Positions 1 to 10,300 of a stretch of DNA of 64,000 nucleotides are shown piece by piece; the first letter of the stretch is position 1, and every line of letters begins with the position of its first letter. The notes under the pieces were generated by a model, which had not been told where the DNA came from, ran no database searches, and saw only the letters and a list, made by a program, of their open reading frames with translations. The translations under genes and the position numbers were made by a program. The stretch lies in NCBI GenBank assembly GCA_018340375.1, contig JAFFJZ010000001.1:49530001-49594000 (forward strand), given 5' to 3'. This stretch comes from Gonatopus flavifemur. Its lineage: Eukaryota > Arthropoda > Insecta > Hymenoptera > Dryinidae.

Positions 1-1425
1 TCTGTCTTATAAAATATTTAAAAAATTCCAAAGAAGCAGCTATTTAACAAACACAGGATATAGAACTTAAGATAATCACAACATCTCAAGAATTTGAAAT
101 CCTCAAGTTCATACGTGTTGGACCACGTACAACATTCAAATAACAGTTCCATTCTTGGATTCAAATCTCGTTAAATTCACATAGATCAAAGTTCCCAAGG
201 TAACTCAATAATTTTCCAATTCTAAATAACAACATGCTTGAATAGAAGCGGCGCTAGATGCTTAACCCAGAAACAATTCTGCGGAATAAGAAAAACACTT
301 TGACGATAGCCACTTTTTCGCTGTTGGTAAATAGGAGAACTTGTTATCGACGTGGGAAGAATTGAATCATAATACCTGTAGAGTTAAACTTCAAAAAATA
401 TATAACTTCATGGAGTTAATGCAGTTGAACGTAACGTGCGAGTGATACGATTCACCGAACAATTTGTAGCAAAAAGTTCAAAAGCTTCGATTGCAGCGCC
501 CCATCATTAAAAGTGAATAATATAGGAAGAACCTTCGTTTCGCCTTTGAAATTTGTTATTCAAAGTTCAATGAATGATAAACCAAACCAGAACGCAGAAT
601 GAACAGCAACAACAAAACGCAGAAAGAGTGTTTCAAATATTTTTGATGTAGAGTTCTTGGAGAATTTAACGAAAGCTCCAAAACTCTACACCGTGAAACC
701 CGATTGAAATTACAGCTAATGGAATTTTTCGTATTTGCATTGAATATTCCAAGATTTGACGGGAGATTTTTTTCCATTCTGAATTTGTTGTTATCCAAAA
801 CCCAATGGAACCTCAATTATCAATTAAAAAGATTTGCTAAAAATTTCCATAAGAGAATAATGAATTCCGTTATTCAATTTGTTATCGTGACTTTTTGTTC
901 GTTTATCATTTGGTTCCTCATTTACTTGCAAATTTACCCCGAGTGAAGTAGCAATCAACTTCTCTCGACTTCATATTTTATGACTAATATTTCTTGCACC
1001 GAACAGGGAAATGTTAACGAGACATACGCTAATTACATCATCTTTTGACAGTTATTAAACCTGTAATGACTTGATCGTTTATCGTGAAACATATATACTG
1101 CGGAAATCGATGAAATTTTGTTCATGAAAAAATATTCAATCATTTTTTCAGTTATTAATTCTATACAGACATCGTAATTCTTTTTAATTGGGACTTTTAT
1201 GAGCATCCGTGGCAATTATTCAAGCGCTGTTGAGATTGCGTTCAACGTAATAGAAATTCAAAATTATTTTCAAGTGTAACATAACACCCATGAGAAAAGA
1301 GATACATGAACCGATACTCATTCAGTGCAGTCGCCAGAGTTGCCAGTACTGGCAAAATTCAAAACTACCAAAGCTATCAAAGCTGGCGAGGAGTTTAAAT
1401 GATAATATTATTTTACGTAAGTGCC
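1..1425. other. Intergenic, no gene recognised
   Basis: AT-rich sequence with only short chance reading frames, none with a recognisable domain, start context or splice signals. I see no transposon ends here. Confidence 0.4.
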
Positions 1426-1542
1426 AGTAACGTTGCCAACTAACGGATTTTCCAAGGTTTCGTATTGGAGGTTCCGTTTAATGGTATCTCAGGATTCGTG
1501 GATCCATAGGAAGAAATCCGTTAGTTGGCAACGCTACTCTGA
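1426..1542. repeat. Short inverted repeat (hairpin)
   Basis: GTTGCCAACTAACGGATTT at the left recurs inverted about 60 nt later, giving a stem of about 25 bp. No target duplication is obvious. It may be a decayed MITE. Confidence 0.5.
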
Positions 1543-1770
1543 CATCCCAATTTTGTCGAAACTGTATTTGATTTCATATTGGCTCAAGACTATCTGTCAA
1601 CGCAAACCTATACTGTTTGAAATCTGTCGAACAGTTAGTGCCAGTTGAAAAACTATAATCTCTCTGAATATAAACAATTATTTTTACCAAAATCCGGTGA
1701 ACGAAACCTTGCCGGTATCAGGTCATGCGACCCTCCTAGAGATTAGGTTGGAGATCATTGTAGAACAAAT

Positions 1771-2118
1771 GATACGCTAAGAGCAAAAGTGGCACCCAAA
1801 TTATTGTCAAGCAAAAACAGGACAGGAACTTTTGAGAGCAAGAATGGAATGTCAAAAGTTCCAAGCAAAAACGATACACCTATAATTCCGAACAGAAGAG
1901 CAACCACAGAAATCTCCGGGCAAAAATGAAACACTCGAAGAGCTTGAACAAAAACGAACCAACGCACAACCCAATTTTGTATTTATGCGCTGGTTCGTTT
2001 TTGCTCGAGCTGTATCGCTTTTGCTTGGAACTTTTGACGTTCCATTCTTGCTCTCAAAAGTTCCTGTCCTGTTTTTGCTCGACAATAATTTGGGTGCCAC
2101 TTTTGCTCTCAGCGTATC
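1771..2118. mobile_element. Foldback MITE, 348 bp
   Basis: The left arm starts GATACGCTAAGAGCAAAAG and its reverse complement ends the element (CTTTTGCTCTCAGCGTATC). The arms are about 105 nt and nearly identical. Inside is a second hairpin (AACAAAAACGAACCA / TGGTTCGTTTTTGC), so almost the whole element folds on itself. It has no coding capacity; the frames inside are mirror shadows. The superfamily is not assigned. Confidence 0.8.
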
Positions 2119-3530
2119 AATAGTGTTACCTCGCATATCATTGAAATTAGGTAAGGATAGACAATATTTTTGTATACAACATATATTTAGTTTCTCAGAA
2201 TTGATATAAAAATTAGACTCATATCGATACTGTGAGTTATCGCCCATTCTCAAATTTAGAACAGATTTATTAAACTATGCATAAAGATTTGCTTTTGAGA
2301 GAAAGACATTATTCTTCTTGTTTTGTTTTTGAATTCATTGTTTCTTTTTAGTGAACTCAACACAAATTAAAACATCTTCTAAATCTCACCTATCTATGCG
2401 TTAAATATGCAGTGATTAAAACGCTATTTATACGCTCCCATAGGTCACGCTTGTAAACACTGAACTACTCTTACTAATCGTTTCTGACGCATTTAATTCA
2501 CCCTTTTTTCGACTGCTGATTAACTTCATAGGTTCCTTTAGACGCGCTTCGCTGCATACATCATTCTCACTGTTGAGTTCAAGTTGAATTCATTCTCAGC
2601 ATTTCCTGAGGAGAATTACTCTGCAGGTTTCGAAATAACTAACCTTTGGGGTTTACTCTCGGTCATTTTGAAGGCATATCAAAATTTGCTGAAAGAATGA
2701 TTTTTTTTGCAATCCAAAAATACCCCATGAAGGATGTTCTTTATTGGGATATTTTTGGCATGTTTTTATAAATAAATGTCGCTTCCTCACCACTTGATAT
2801 TAAATCGAGATTTGTTAAACCCGGATACTTTATTTCCATAAATCCCCGATAAACGTGAAGTATCGCGTCCAATGTTCGCCAGATTTACTCGGCGCGATTC
2901 ATTATGCGTGAAATACAGCAGACTCATAAAAATATAAAGATTCCTTTGAACAAATCGTTTGCAATGAATGCAGGTGTACCGAAAGAGAATAAGAGGGAAG
3001 ATTCTTAACGCGTTATATGCTCAAGAGCAGGTGCTCATGGACCTGCGGAGACCTCCCTTCGATTACTTTTTGTTCTCTTATAAACCCTCTTTACTTCTGT
3101 ATTGGTTACACGTTACAAGCGAGCAGGCCATCTTGCGGTTATAACGGTCAAAAATTCAAAGGCGAAAGTAACTACGAGTCGATAATTGTTTTCTCAACAC
3201 TCATTAACTCTCTTTTGTCGATGTAAATAAGCGCCCCGTGAGAAGCATGTCCATTCATCTCGGCGAAACAGGGTGAATCCATGCTTGGTTCTTCCAAATT
3301 GAGCGGAACATTGTGTTCTCTTCTTCGCTTCCCCTTCTGGATATTTTCCTATAAAGTGAGTTAGTGATCATGCAATTTATAAAATACTCGCATATAATTC
3401 AGGAGGTATTTGATTTTAATTAATAATACCAATGAGAACAAAAAATCGTCTCTGGCAAAAAAGTTTCTCTAAATATCATACATTTTATAACCCTTGTTAA
3501 CCACACTTCACAGGATTCACGTACTTGCCA
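2119..3530. other. Intergenic, no gene recognised
   Basis: No convincing ORF, splice-bounded exon or terminal inverted repeat was seen. The 69-codon frame at 3017-3226 has no recognisable motif. Confidence 0.35.
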
Positions 3531-3532
3531 CT

Positions 3533-4062
3533 ATGGGGTGATTTCCACCCCAGCGACAAAAATTGTTAGAACAAATGAACTATTGAATATTTTTACTCGT
3601 AAATTTTTTTGAAACTTATTTGAACTTTGCTTCAATACTTGAAGTATAAAGTACAAATTTGAGTATATTAAAAAAATGGAAACGAGACTATTTTCACGAT
3701 AGAATTCATAATTTAATTAGTTTTTAATATTTTGAACTGAAGATTGGACATCGTACTTTTGGAATGTTACTCTTTGCGAAAAAAATCCTCCAGTGAGGGC
3801 TGATAGGAAAGTATTTGTTCTGAGGAATGAAGGGAAGAAATTGTTAAGAAAATGAACTATGTGTTTTCATAAAAAATTTTAAATTTACAACTTCCAATAA
3901 CTGTTGCAGACAGACTAATGGGTCCACCGGAATGTTACTGCGCCACAGAAGTAATCGCATCCTTCGACTATTGATAGATGTCGCTATAGACCCCGTACCC
4001 TTGGATGGAAACACATAAAATTGAGGAAGAATGGGGCTGGGGTGGAATCACCTCAATGTGAT
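3533..4062. repeat. Possible element with short inverted ends
   Basis: GGGGTGATTTCCACCCCAG at about 3535 is matched in inverse orientation at about 4035-4055 (CTGGGGTGGAATCACCT). A related GGGTGATTACCACCC occurs at 33834. The interior shows no further symmetry and no ORF. It may be a DNA element with TIRs of about 20 bp. Confidence 0.3.
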
Positions 4063-4572
4063 AAACAAGGGATAATTTTGCATAAAATTTGGTATTTCCT
4101 CTAAGAGTTGGAACTCCCCTTATGACAAACATTTTCTTATTAAAGATCATGACTCCTAATGAAAACTATCACGAAATTGCATATTTTTGCATCATATTTT
4201 AGGGCTCAGACTATAATGTTTGGAATTTTCTATGAGAAACATTTTTCAATCAAATATCATAATTTCTCACAATTTTAATCATAGAATTTAATAATGTTTA
4301 ATAAAACGTTGGAGAATGCTCTAACACGATTTGGATGACATGATTCCAATAGGGAAGGTAGAGACAAACTCATGATTCTCTTCAATCTGTTTCCCGTTCC
4401 TATGCAATTTATGTCAATCACCTCAAAAGATGGCATGTCAAACTCGACGCTATTGGCTTTGTTGTATTTGATTTCCTTTGTTACCGAGCAAAACACGTTA
4501 TCATTACTTCACTGATTATTATATCGTCATGAGTAAGTCGTGTTCCTTCAGTGGAGAAAAGCAGGTGAGTGA

Positions 4573-4939
4573 CCCGTACAGCACAACCACCGATCCTCCA
4601 CCTAGGACTTCGGTGGACTGGAGGTGGAGAATTGGTAAAGAAATGGGAGCCGTAAAAATAAGGGAGAAACAAGGTAGAGTCTCCGTTGAGGCAACGGAGA
4701 GGCGACGGAGAAATGTCCGCCCCAGTATTTTCAGTAAAACTTAAATTCGTGAATTCATACATTCAGATTTGGTTATGTGAATGCACCAATATGAATTTTA
4801 CCGAAAATAAAGGGGGTGGACATTTCTCCGTCGTCTCAACGGAGACTCTCCCTTATTTCTCGGCTCCCATTTCTCCACCAATTCTCCGACTCCAGTCCAC
4901 CGAATTCCTAGGTGGAGGATCGGTGGTTGTGCTGTACGG
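4573..4939. mobile_element. Foldback MITE, copy 1 of a tandem pair
   Basis: Ends are GTACAGCACAACCACCGATCC and its inverse. The arms carry TCTCCGTTGAGGCGACGGAG-type sequence and the element folds over most of its length. It abuts a second, partly truncated copy head to tail. ORFs across it are artefacts of the repeats. Confidence 0.8.
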
Positions 4940-4942
4940 GGG

Positions 4943-5507
4943 AGAGTCTCCGTTGAGGCGACGGAGAAATGTCCGCCCCCTGTATTTTGAATAAGACACT
5001 TAAATTCGTGAATTCGTACATTCGGATTTGGTTATGTAAACGCACCAATATGAATTTTATCGAAAATACACACGGAGAGAAATTCGGAGATATTAAATCA
5101 ACGAACTTCACATGATTTTCATCTTGCGACTGACGTGAAGCAAAATCAACCGATTGGTGATTTTCTATCACAAACTGTATGCTTTTCGAGCACCGAACTG
5201 CTTGATTAAAAATCTCCAACTCTCCGGCGGAATAATATCACGGGATTCGAGATTTATGCTCTCCGATGTTGTGATGTTTTTTCACATAGTTCGAGATACA
5301 AAATCATCTAATTTCGAGATGAAAAATTACATGAACTTCGGTGATTTAATATCTCCGAGTTTCTCTCCATGCAGAGGGCGGAAATTTCTCCGTCGCCTCA
5401 ACATAGACTCTCCCTTATTTTCATGGTTCCCATTTCTCCACCAATTCTTCACCTCCAGTTCACCGAAGTCCTAGGCGAAGGATCGGTGGTTGTGCTGTAC
5501 GCGGGGA
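4943..5507. mobile_element. Foldback MITE, copy 2, left arm truncated and interrupted
   Basis: It repeats the distal left arm, the middle (TTAAATTCGTGAATTC) and the right arm of the copy at 4573-4939, but lacks the outer part of the left arm. A different element (5071-5371) is inserted in its middle. Joining 5070 to 5374 restores the sequence seen in copy 1. Confidence 0.75.
5071..5371. mobile_element. CACGG-ended foldback, nested, CA target duplication
   Basis: Left end CACGGAGAGAAATTCGGAG, right end CTCCGAGTTTCTCTCCATG, flanked on both sides by CA. The arms continue into GATATTAAATCA. The empty site is available in the neighbouring copy of the host repeat. Confidence 0.8.
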
Positions 5508-5732
5508 TTTACTGAATCTACATCTCAGAGAACTGAAGAGGCAAATTTTAGATTAAGTAGGGGCAATGTGGTCACGGGAGTCATAACTCGCTCATCCCCC
5601 AAACTCAAGAAAAAGTCCATTTTTACAATTTAATTTAAAAGAGAGGTTGCCAGATCGCAAAAATATGCTCATGACCCCCTCCTCTCCCAAAATTCATTCC
5701 TGGATCTGTCCCTGAATAAGGGAGACTGGATA

Positions 5733-6806
5733 TACTGAGAGAAAAAATTTCCGGGAACAGTAAAACATTCAGTTGAATAGTCGCCATAAAATACTTGATT
5801 GATTTGAACAGTGTCGGATTGATCCATGGTGGGGCCCTTAGGCAGAATTTCGTGGAGGGTCCATGCAAGGCGACCGATTTCCAAACTAGCTGTTTCAACT
5901 GAAAACCCTTACTCGAGAGCTCTTCACATTCGGACGAATCGAAAGAATCAGTAATTTGAATTTCAAATAGTGTAACTTTCTTAATCAATTCCATAGAAAG
6001 TAAGTAATATGGAATGAAATTCCGAAAAATGAAAAAACGTACTGATATTGAAAAAAGTATTGAAATTCAATTCTTCTCAATACTATTTTCACTGTAAGTA
6101 CTAGAGATGATACTATTTTTTTAATCAGAAGTGTTATTTCTCTTTATAAAAGAAATAATATCGATTGAGCCAATTCAAGTACTCATTGCAAAAATAATAC
6201 GCCCAGGGAACGTTACCCTGATGGGGCAATTAACGGATTTTCACAGAAGAGTCTTTAAGAAGATTTCAGAGGTGTTCATAGTTTTTCAAACAAATCTAGA
6301 GTTCTTCACATTGAGAGAATGCCAGGTTTGGATTGTTGGTAGCTACAGAAAGAATCACTGACTTCATGTCGAACATAGCGTTTTCTGTGTGTATTCAGAA
6401 GTATTATATTCCAATACTTTTAAATACATTTTGTTTACTGGAAAGTGTTGGATTCCTTTGATGTTCAAAACTGTTCCCGCAGTAAGTATGTGAGCAAGAT
6501 TATTTTTTTCATAAGGATTGAGAAATTGAAATTCCGATTTCTGTAAAACCTGATCGATGAGTGGGGGCCCCTAGGCGGCGCCTAGTCCGCCTCTATGCTA
6601 AATCCGGCCCTGGATTTGAATGAACTTCCATTAATTCAATGAAACAACTGTTTTAATTGATGAAATATTTCATAGCATATTAAATATTTGTTTGATTGAA
6701 TGAATATTCAATCGAGTCAATGAAAGTTCATTCAAATCAATTAGGTACTTTATGGCAACTATTCAACTAAATATTTCATTGTTCCCGGAAATTTTTTCTC
6801 TCAGTG
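5733..6806. mobile_element. CACTGAG-ended foldback MITE split by a hAT insertion
   Basis: Arms run TACTGAGAGAAAAAATTTCC at the left and its inverse (ending CTCAGTG) at the right, flanked by TA on both sides. Arm similarity extends about 80 nt through the GTTGAATAGT and CATAAAAT region. Without the hAT at 5809-6612 and one TSD copy the MITE is about 262 bp, the usual size of its relatives here. Confidence 0.85.
5809..6612. mobile_element. Non-autonomous hAT element, 8-bp TSD
   Basis: Ends are CAGTGTCGGATT and, inverted, CAGGGCCGGATT. The flanks are perfect 8-bp direct repeats GATTTGAA (5801-5808 and 6613-6620). An 8-bp duplication with CAG-type ends is the signature of hAT transposons. At 804 bp with no transposase-like ORF, it must rely on a transposase from elsewhere. 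Confidence 0.85.
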
Positions 6807-7196
6807 TACAGTTGAAACACCCTGGAAAAAATGAAGCGTTGAAGCGCGGCGAACGCGTAAGCTAAGAGTCATCTAGGTGTAACTCAGGAGAAAATTGGAA
6901 CATTTTTCACGCTTCATTTGTTTCAATACCTGCTCCCTTCAATCTTGGATTTTCACCAGGATTAAGAGGGTTGGTTAAAACGTTGAGAATGACTGACGAT
7001 TGGCTAATAATATGGTATAAATAATTGTCGAACAAGTTTCTATAGACTCGAAGAGCCTTCTGCCCAATTTAAGTAATTTGACCTATTGCGAGCTAATCGT
7101 TGGTTATCATCTTGAATATACTCAGAACCCCAGTTTTTTTACGGAACAGGCAATTCATTGATGAATAAGAAACAATTGCTTCTATTACTAAGTAAA

Positions 7197-7511
7197 CCCA
7201 GGAGAAGATCATTGGATCTATTCAGATCTAAATAGATCTGGTTCAGAAGATCAAATTAGATCTGCTCAGATCTCAGTAGATTTAATCAGATCTTGACATA
7301 TCTGGTTGGATCTGAATAGATCTCGTTGGATCTTGATTGAATATTATACATGAAATCTTAATGAGCAATTGGTGGTTCAATTATCGGAAATTTTGTGATA
7401 TATGTCTGTATATGAATTTGATTTTGCACATATATTGTGACAAACACAAGTCAAAATCGCCATTTTGCAGATCTTGATAGATCTGGTCAGATCTGATCAT
7501 TGTTTCCCGGG
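7197..7511. mobile_element. AGATCT-rich element with CCCAGGAG/CCCGGGAA ends
   Basis: Terminal sequences CCCAGGAGAAGATCATTGG and, inverted, CCCGGGAAACAATGATCAG enclose a stretch with nine copies of AGATCT plus near matches, concentrated at both ends. AGATCT is self-complementary, so the tracts can pair with each other. There is no ORF. Confidence 0.6.
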
Positions 7512-7724
7512 AAGTTTCTGACCTCAAGAGAACAGAAACATTCAAAGAACATTTATTGAACCTAAAATCAAATTGTGGACATTCAAGGGTTCATTGAACG
7601 TTCCTTGAGTGTAAATTTATCTGAATCAACCTGAAATTGATCTATTCGGCTCATGTTCTCCCGGAAGAGTGGTTGAAAATGATAATTCCAGTTGAAACAT
7701 CTCAATTTCTGTGAATATGAAATA

Positions 7725-8059
7725 CACTGTCAGAAATATTTGGAAGTTTTTTTCAATTGCGTACATGAAGTCAGGTTCATACCCTCACAGCACTATAGTC
7801 CCAAAAGAGTTCTTAAAGAATTCATAAAGAACACATTCAGTTCGAAAAGAATTCTTTATGAATTCTTCTGGAACTGTGATGCTGTAAGGGATATACATTC
7901 TGCATTAAATTTAATGTACAAAAGCATGAAAATACTATAGATTATGCTATAGTTCACATTAAATTTCATGTAAAATGTGCATGAAACTGAATTCATTTAC
8001 GTACTTGAAAAAAACTTTCAGTAAAAACATTGAAATTAATGCAGAAATTTTTGACAGTG
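7725..8059. mobile_element. CACTGTCAG foldback MITE carrying a nested insertion
   Basis: Ends are CACTGTCAGAAATATTTGG and TTTTTGACAGTG, flanked by TA on both sides. The copy at 35263-35473 lacks the inserted hairpin at 7782-7890 and serves as the empty-site reference. Confidence 0.85.
7782..7890. mobile_element. 109-bp CCCTCACAGC hairpin MITE
   Basis: Inverted ends CCCTCACAGCACTATAGTCCC and, inverted, CCCTTACAGCATCACAGTTCC surround GAATTC-rich arms. It is flanked by ATA on both sides, suggesting a 3-bp TSD. A second copy lies at about 49047-49155. Confidence 0.8.
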
Positions 8060-8618
8060 TAGTCTCAATCACCTTTGGGTCATGAAGTTGATGCATTCTG
8101 CTCAAAGAATCGTTCTCCAGTCATTTTAGTCCCACCAAGGGAAATTTTCTCTGGAAGATACTTCTAGTAATACATAATTACAGACAAGATTAACTGACTC
8201 TACGGCGAGATATGGTACGCTGCATGAATTTTCTGGCATTTTTTTAATTTATTCTTTTATTTTGAACTATGCCTAATTCAAGACGTTGAAATTTGAATGG
8301 TTCATTGAAACAAATTTTCACTTATATCTCCGGTAAAAGTATTCAAACATAGGTGCCTTCACTTTTTTCGGAAGGTCAGTGTGTGATATTGAAAAGAGCT
8401 GCGATCGAATGGTTAGAATCAGATTTTGTCATATTCTGAATTTGTTTCAATTCAAGATTCAAATTTCAACATTATATTTTACTGGACTCGAACTTTCATA
8501 GATTACAGAAAAAATGTGTATACAGTCACATATTTCATATTTTTACAGTACAAAGTCAGATATTTTTTGAAATTTTTCTATCCACTCCCGAGAACTTGTA
8601 CAGTGACCTGGTGAAAAA
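8060..8618. other. Intergenic, nothing recognised
   Basis: No gene-like ORF, splice-bounded exon or terminal inverted repeat was recognised. Confidence 0.3.
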
Positions 8619-8903
8619 ACCGGATAGGACTTTCCGGGACTCCATCCGGGTGCATCCGGCTTCCGATACGGATTTTGTGGTAATTCTTCATCCGGTTCTA
8701 TCCAGATTCCAATACTAGATATTTTTCGTAATCCCACATAAAATTTGGATAAAACTGATTCGATTGTTCGTTTGGGTTCCATTTAGGATTTCAAAAAATA
8801 TCTAGTCCAGAAACCCGGATAGGATCAGGATGAAGAATCACCGCAAAATCCGCATTGGAACCCGGAAAGTTCCATTCGGATCGTTATTCGGTTCTCTATC
8901 CAG
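8619..8903. mobile_element. Foldback repeat rich in CCGGAT words
   Basis: Left arm CCGGATAGGACTTTCCGGG... and right arm ...CCCGGAAAGTTCC..., with ATTCTTCATCC / GGATGAAGAAT and CGGATTTTG / CAAAATCCG pairing inside. GC content is higher than the surroundings. The TSD was not identified. Confidence 0.65.
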
Positions 8904-8940
8904 CGTTTTTTACCAGGATATCGCTACGGGTAAGTCGTTC

Positions 8941-9196
8941 CCACGTAGAATTCAAGTGGAGAATCGGTGGATGCTCAATAGAGAAATCGGGGCCGGACGT
9001 TGTTCCATCCCAACTAGAAATGCGACTCTTTGACATCGCAGGCCCTGCCTTGGGCCAATTTAGGACCTTTGGTGATCCAATTAGGAGAAAGGGCAATTTC
9101 TGGCTGCGGGATCGAATCCACCTGGCTTCTCCATCGAGCTTTCGTTCCCTTATCAATCCAGCATATCCACTGATTCTCAACCTGAATTCTACGTGA
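8941..9196. mobile_element. Foldback repeat with CCACGTAGAATTCA ends
   Basis: CACGTAGAATTCAAGTGGAG at the left pairs with the inverse of TGAATTCTACGTG at the right, and GAGAATCGGTGGAT with ATCCACTGATTCTC. The 164-codon minus frame running through it lies mostly in the palindrome and is not a gene. Confidence 0.65.
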
Positions 9197-9417
9197 AGAC
9201 AACGTGATGTATTCCACCTTTGGTAATACTGGAATAAAATTTCACCAGCGCAAACTAGTTCCCGCTTTTCAGGAAAAATTTGAATAAGCTCAAATTCTGG
9301 TACATCAACCCAACACGTTGTTGTTAGCTTTATAACAATATTGAATTTCTCCATGTAAGAGAAAGAACTCGCTGATTCTGTTGGGTACATTTGACTGGAG
9401 CAGCAGATTTATCACCA

Positions 9418-9644
9418 CACGGAAAAAAGAATGGAGAATAGTAATTTGGTGACAGATATTTTTGAATTGTAATAAATCCCATTCAGAATTGGAGTGAGTA
9501 TTACGAAACTGTTTACGTTACCATGGAAACGATAGGTCAACATCGTAATGATCACCAAATCGCGAGTCATTACTCACTTCCTATTCTATAGTCGCGATGA
9601 GAACTAGGACGGATGACAATCCGTTCCATATAATTCTCTCCGTG
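9418..9644. mobile_element. CACGG-ended foldback MITE
   Basis: Left CACGGAAAAAAGAATGGA, right TAATTCTCTCCGTG, flanked by CA (left) and TA (right). The inner parts TAATTTGGTGA and TCACCAAATC also pair. Confidence 0.7.
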
Positions 9645-9655
9645 TATGACAGTGG

Positions 9656-9873
9656 GTTTTAGCTGTGGCAACAAAAAATGTTTACTCCTCCAGCAAAATT
9701 TGTTTGCTATTCTGTATATAATATTGAAAAATTGTGCTAATCCAGCGAATCATTTTGCTCTCTCAGCCATCTACTTAGATGTGGCAGCGAATTTTTAGCT
9801 GGGTTAAAAAAAAGATTTGCTATTCTATGTGTAACACCTCGATTTGCTACGACAGCAAATTTTCTTCTCCGTG
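9656..9873. mobile_element. Truncated copy of the AGCAAA-word element
   Basis: The right half matches the element at 46407-46756, including GCAAAATTTGTTTGCTATTC, ATATAATA and ACACCTCGATTTGCT, and it ends CTTCTCCGTG followed by TA. The left half is missing and the preceding MITE abuts its broken edge. Confidence 0.75.
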
Positions 9874-10217
9874 TATCCGTGGAGATAGAAATTTGGAATT
9901 CCAACATTCAAGGGTAGGACGTGAAGAAAAAAAAACCATCATATATCAATAATTCTTTTTAATAAACAATATGAGCGTATTATTTTCTTATTAATGTTAG
10001 TTTTTTTAGACTCTCTTATGTTTATGGTTTACATAATTAAACAGATATATATATAATAAATTGTCATTATTTATAATATATGAATATCTATATGTATATA
10101 CATATTACACCGCAATTTACTGACTGCGGAATCGAGGCATATTCTCACTGGGATAATTTGCTCTCTTTTCCTCTTTGTCTTTCAACTCTTCCAACCTCTC
10201 ATTTTTCAATCAAATAT

Positions 10218-10300
10218 ACATACACACGAACACACACGCTCATACACACACCCACACACAACATTCACGAACATAAAGCACGAACACGCACACACAAACG
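10218..10300. repeat. Imperfect CA/CACG microsatellite
   Basis: Irregular ACACAC/ACACGAAC repeats on the plus strand read as a GU-rich tract on the minus strand. Confidence 0.7.

Noticed and set aside
4478..5474. Five overlapping frames of 88-106 codons on both strands
   Set aside because: All lie wholly or mostly in the tandem foldback MITEs and translate the palindromic arms.
8896..9390. 164-codon minus frame
   Set aside because: Runs mostly through a foldback repeat (8941-9196) whose inverse symmetry keeps several frames open.
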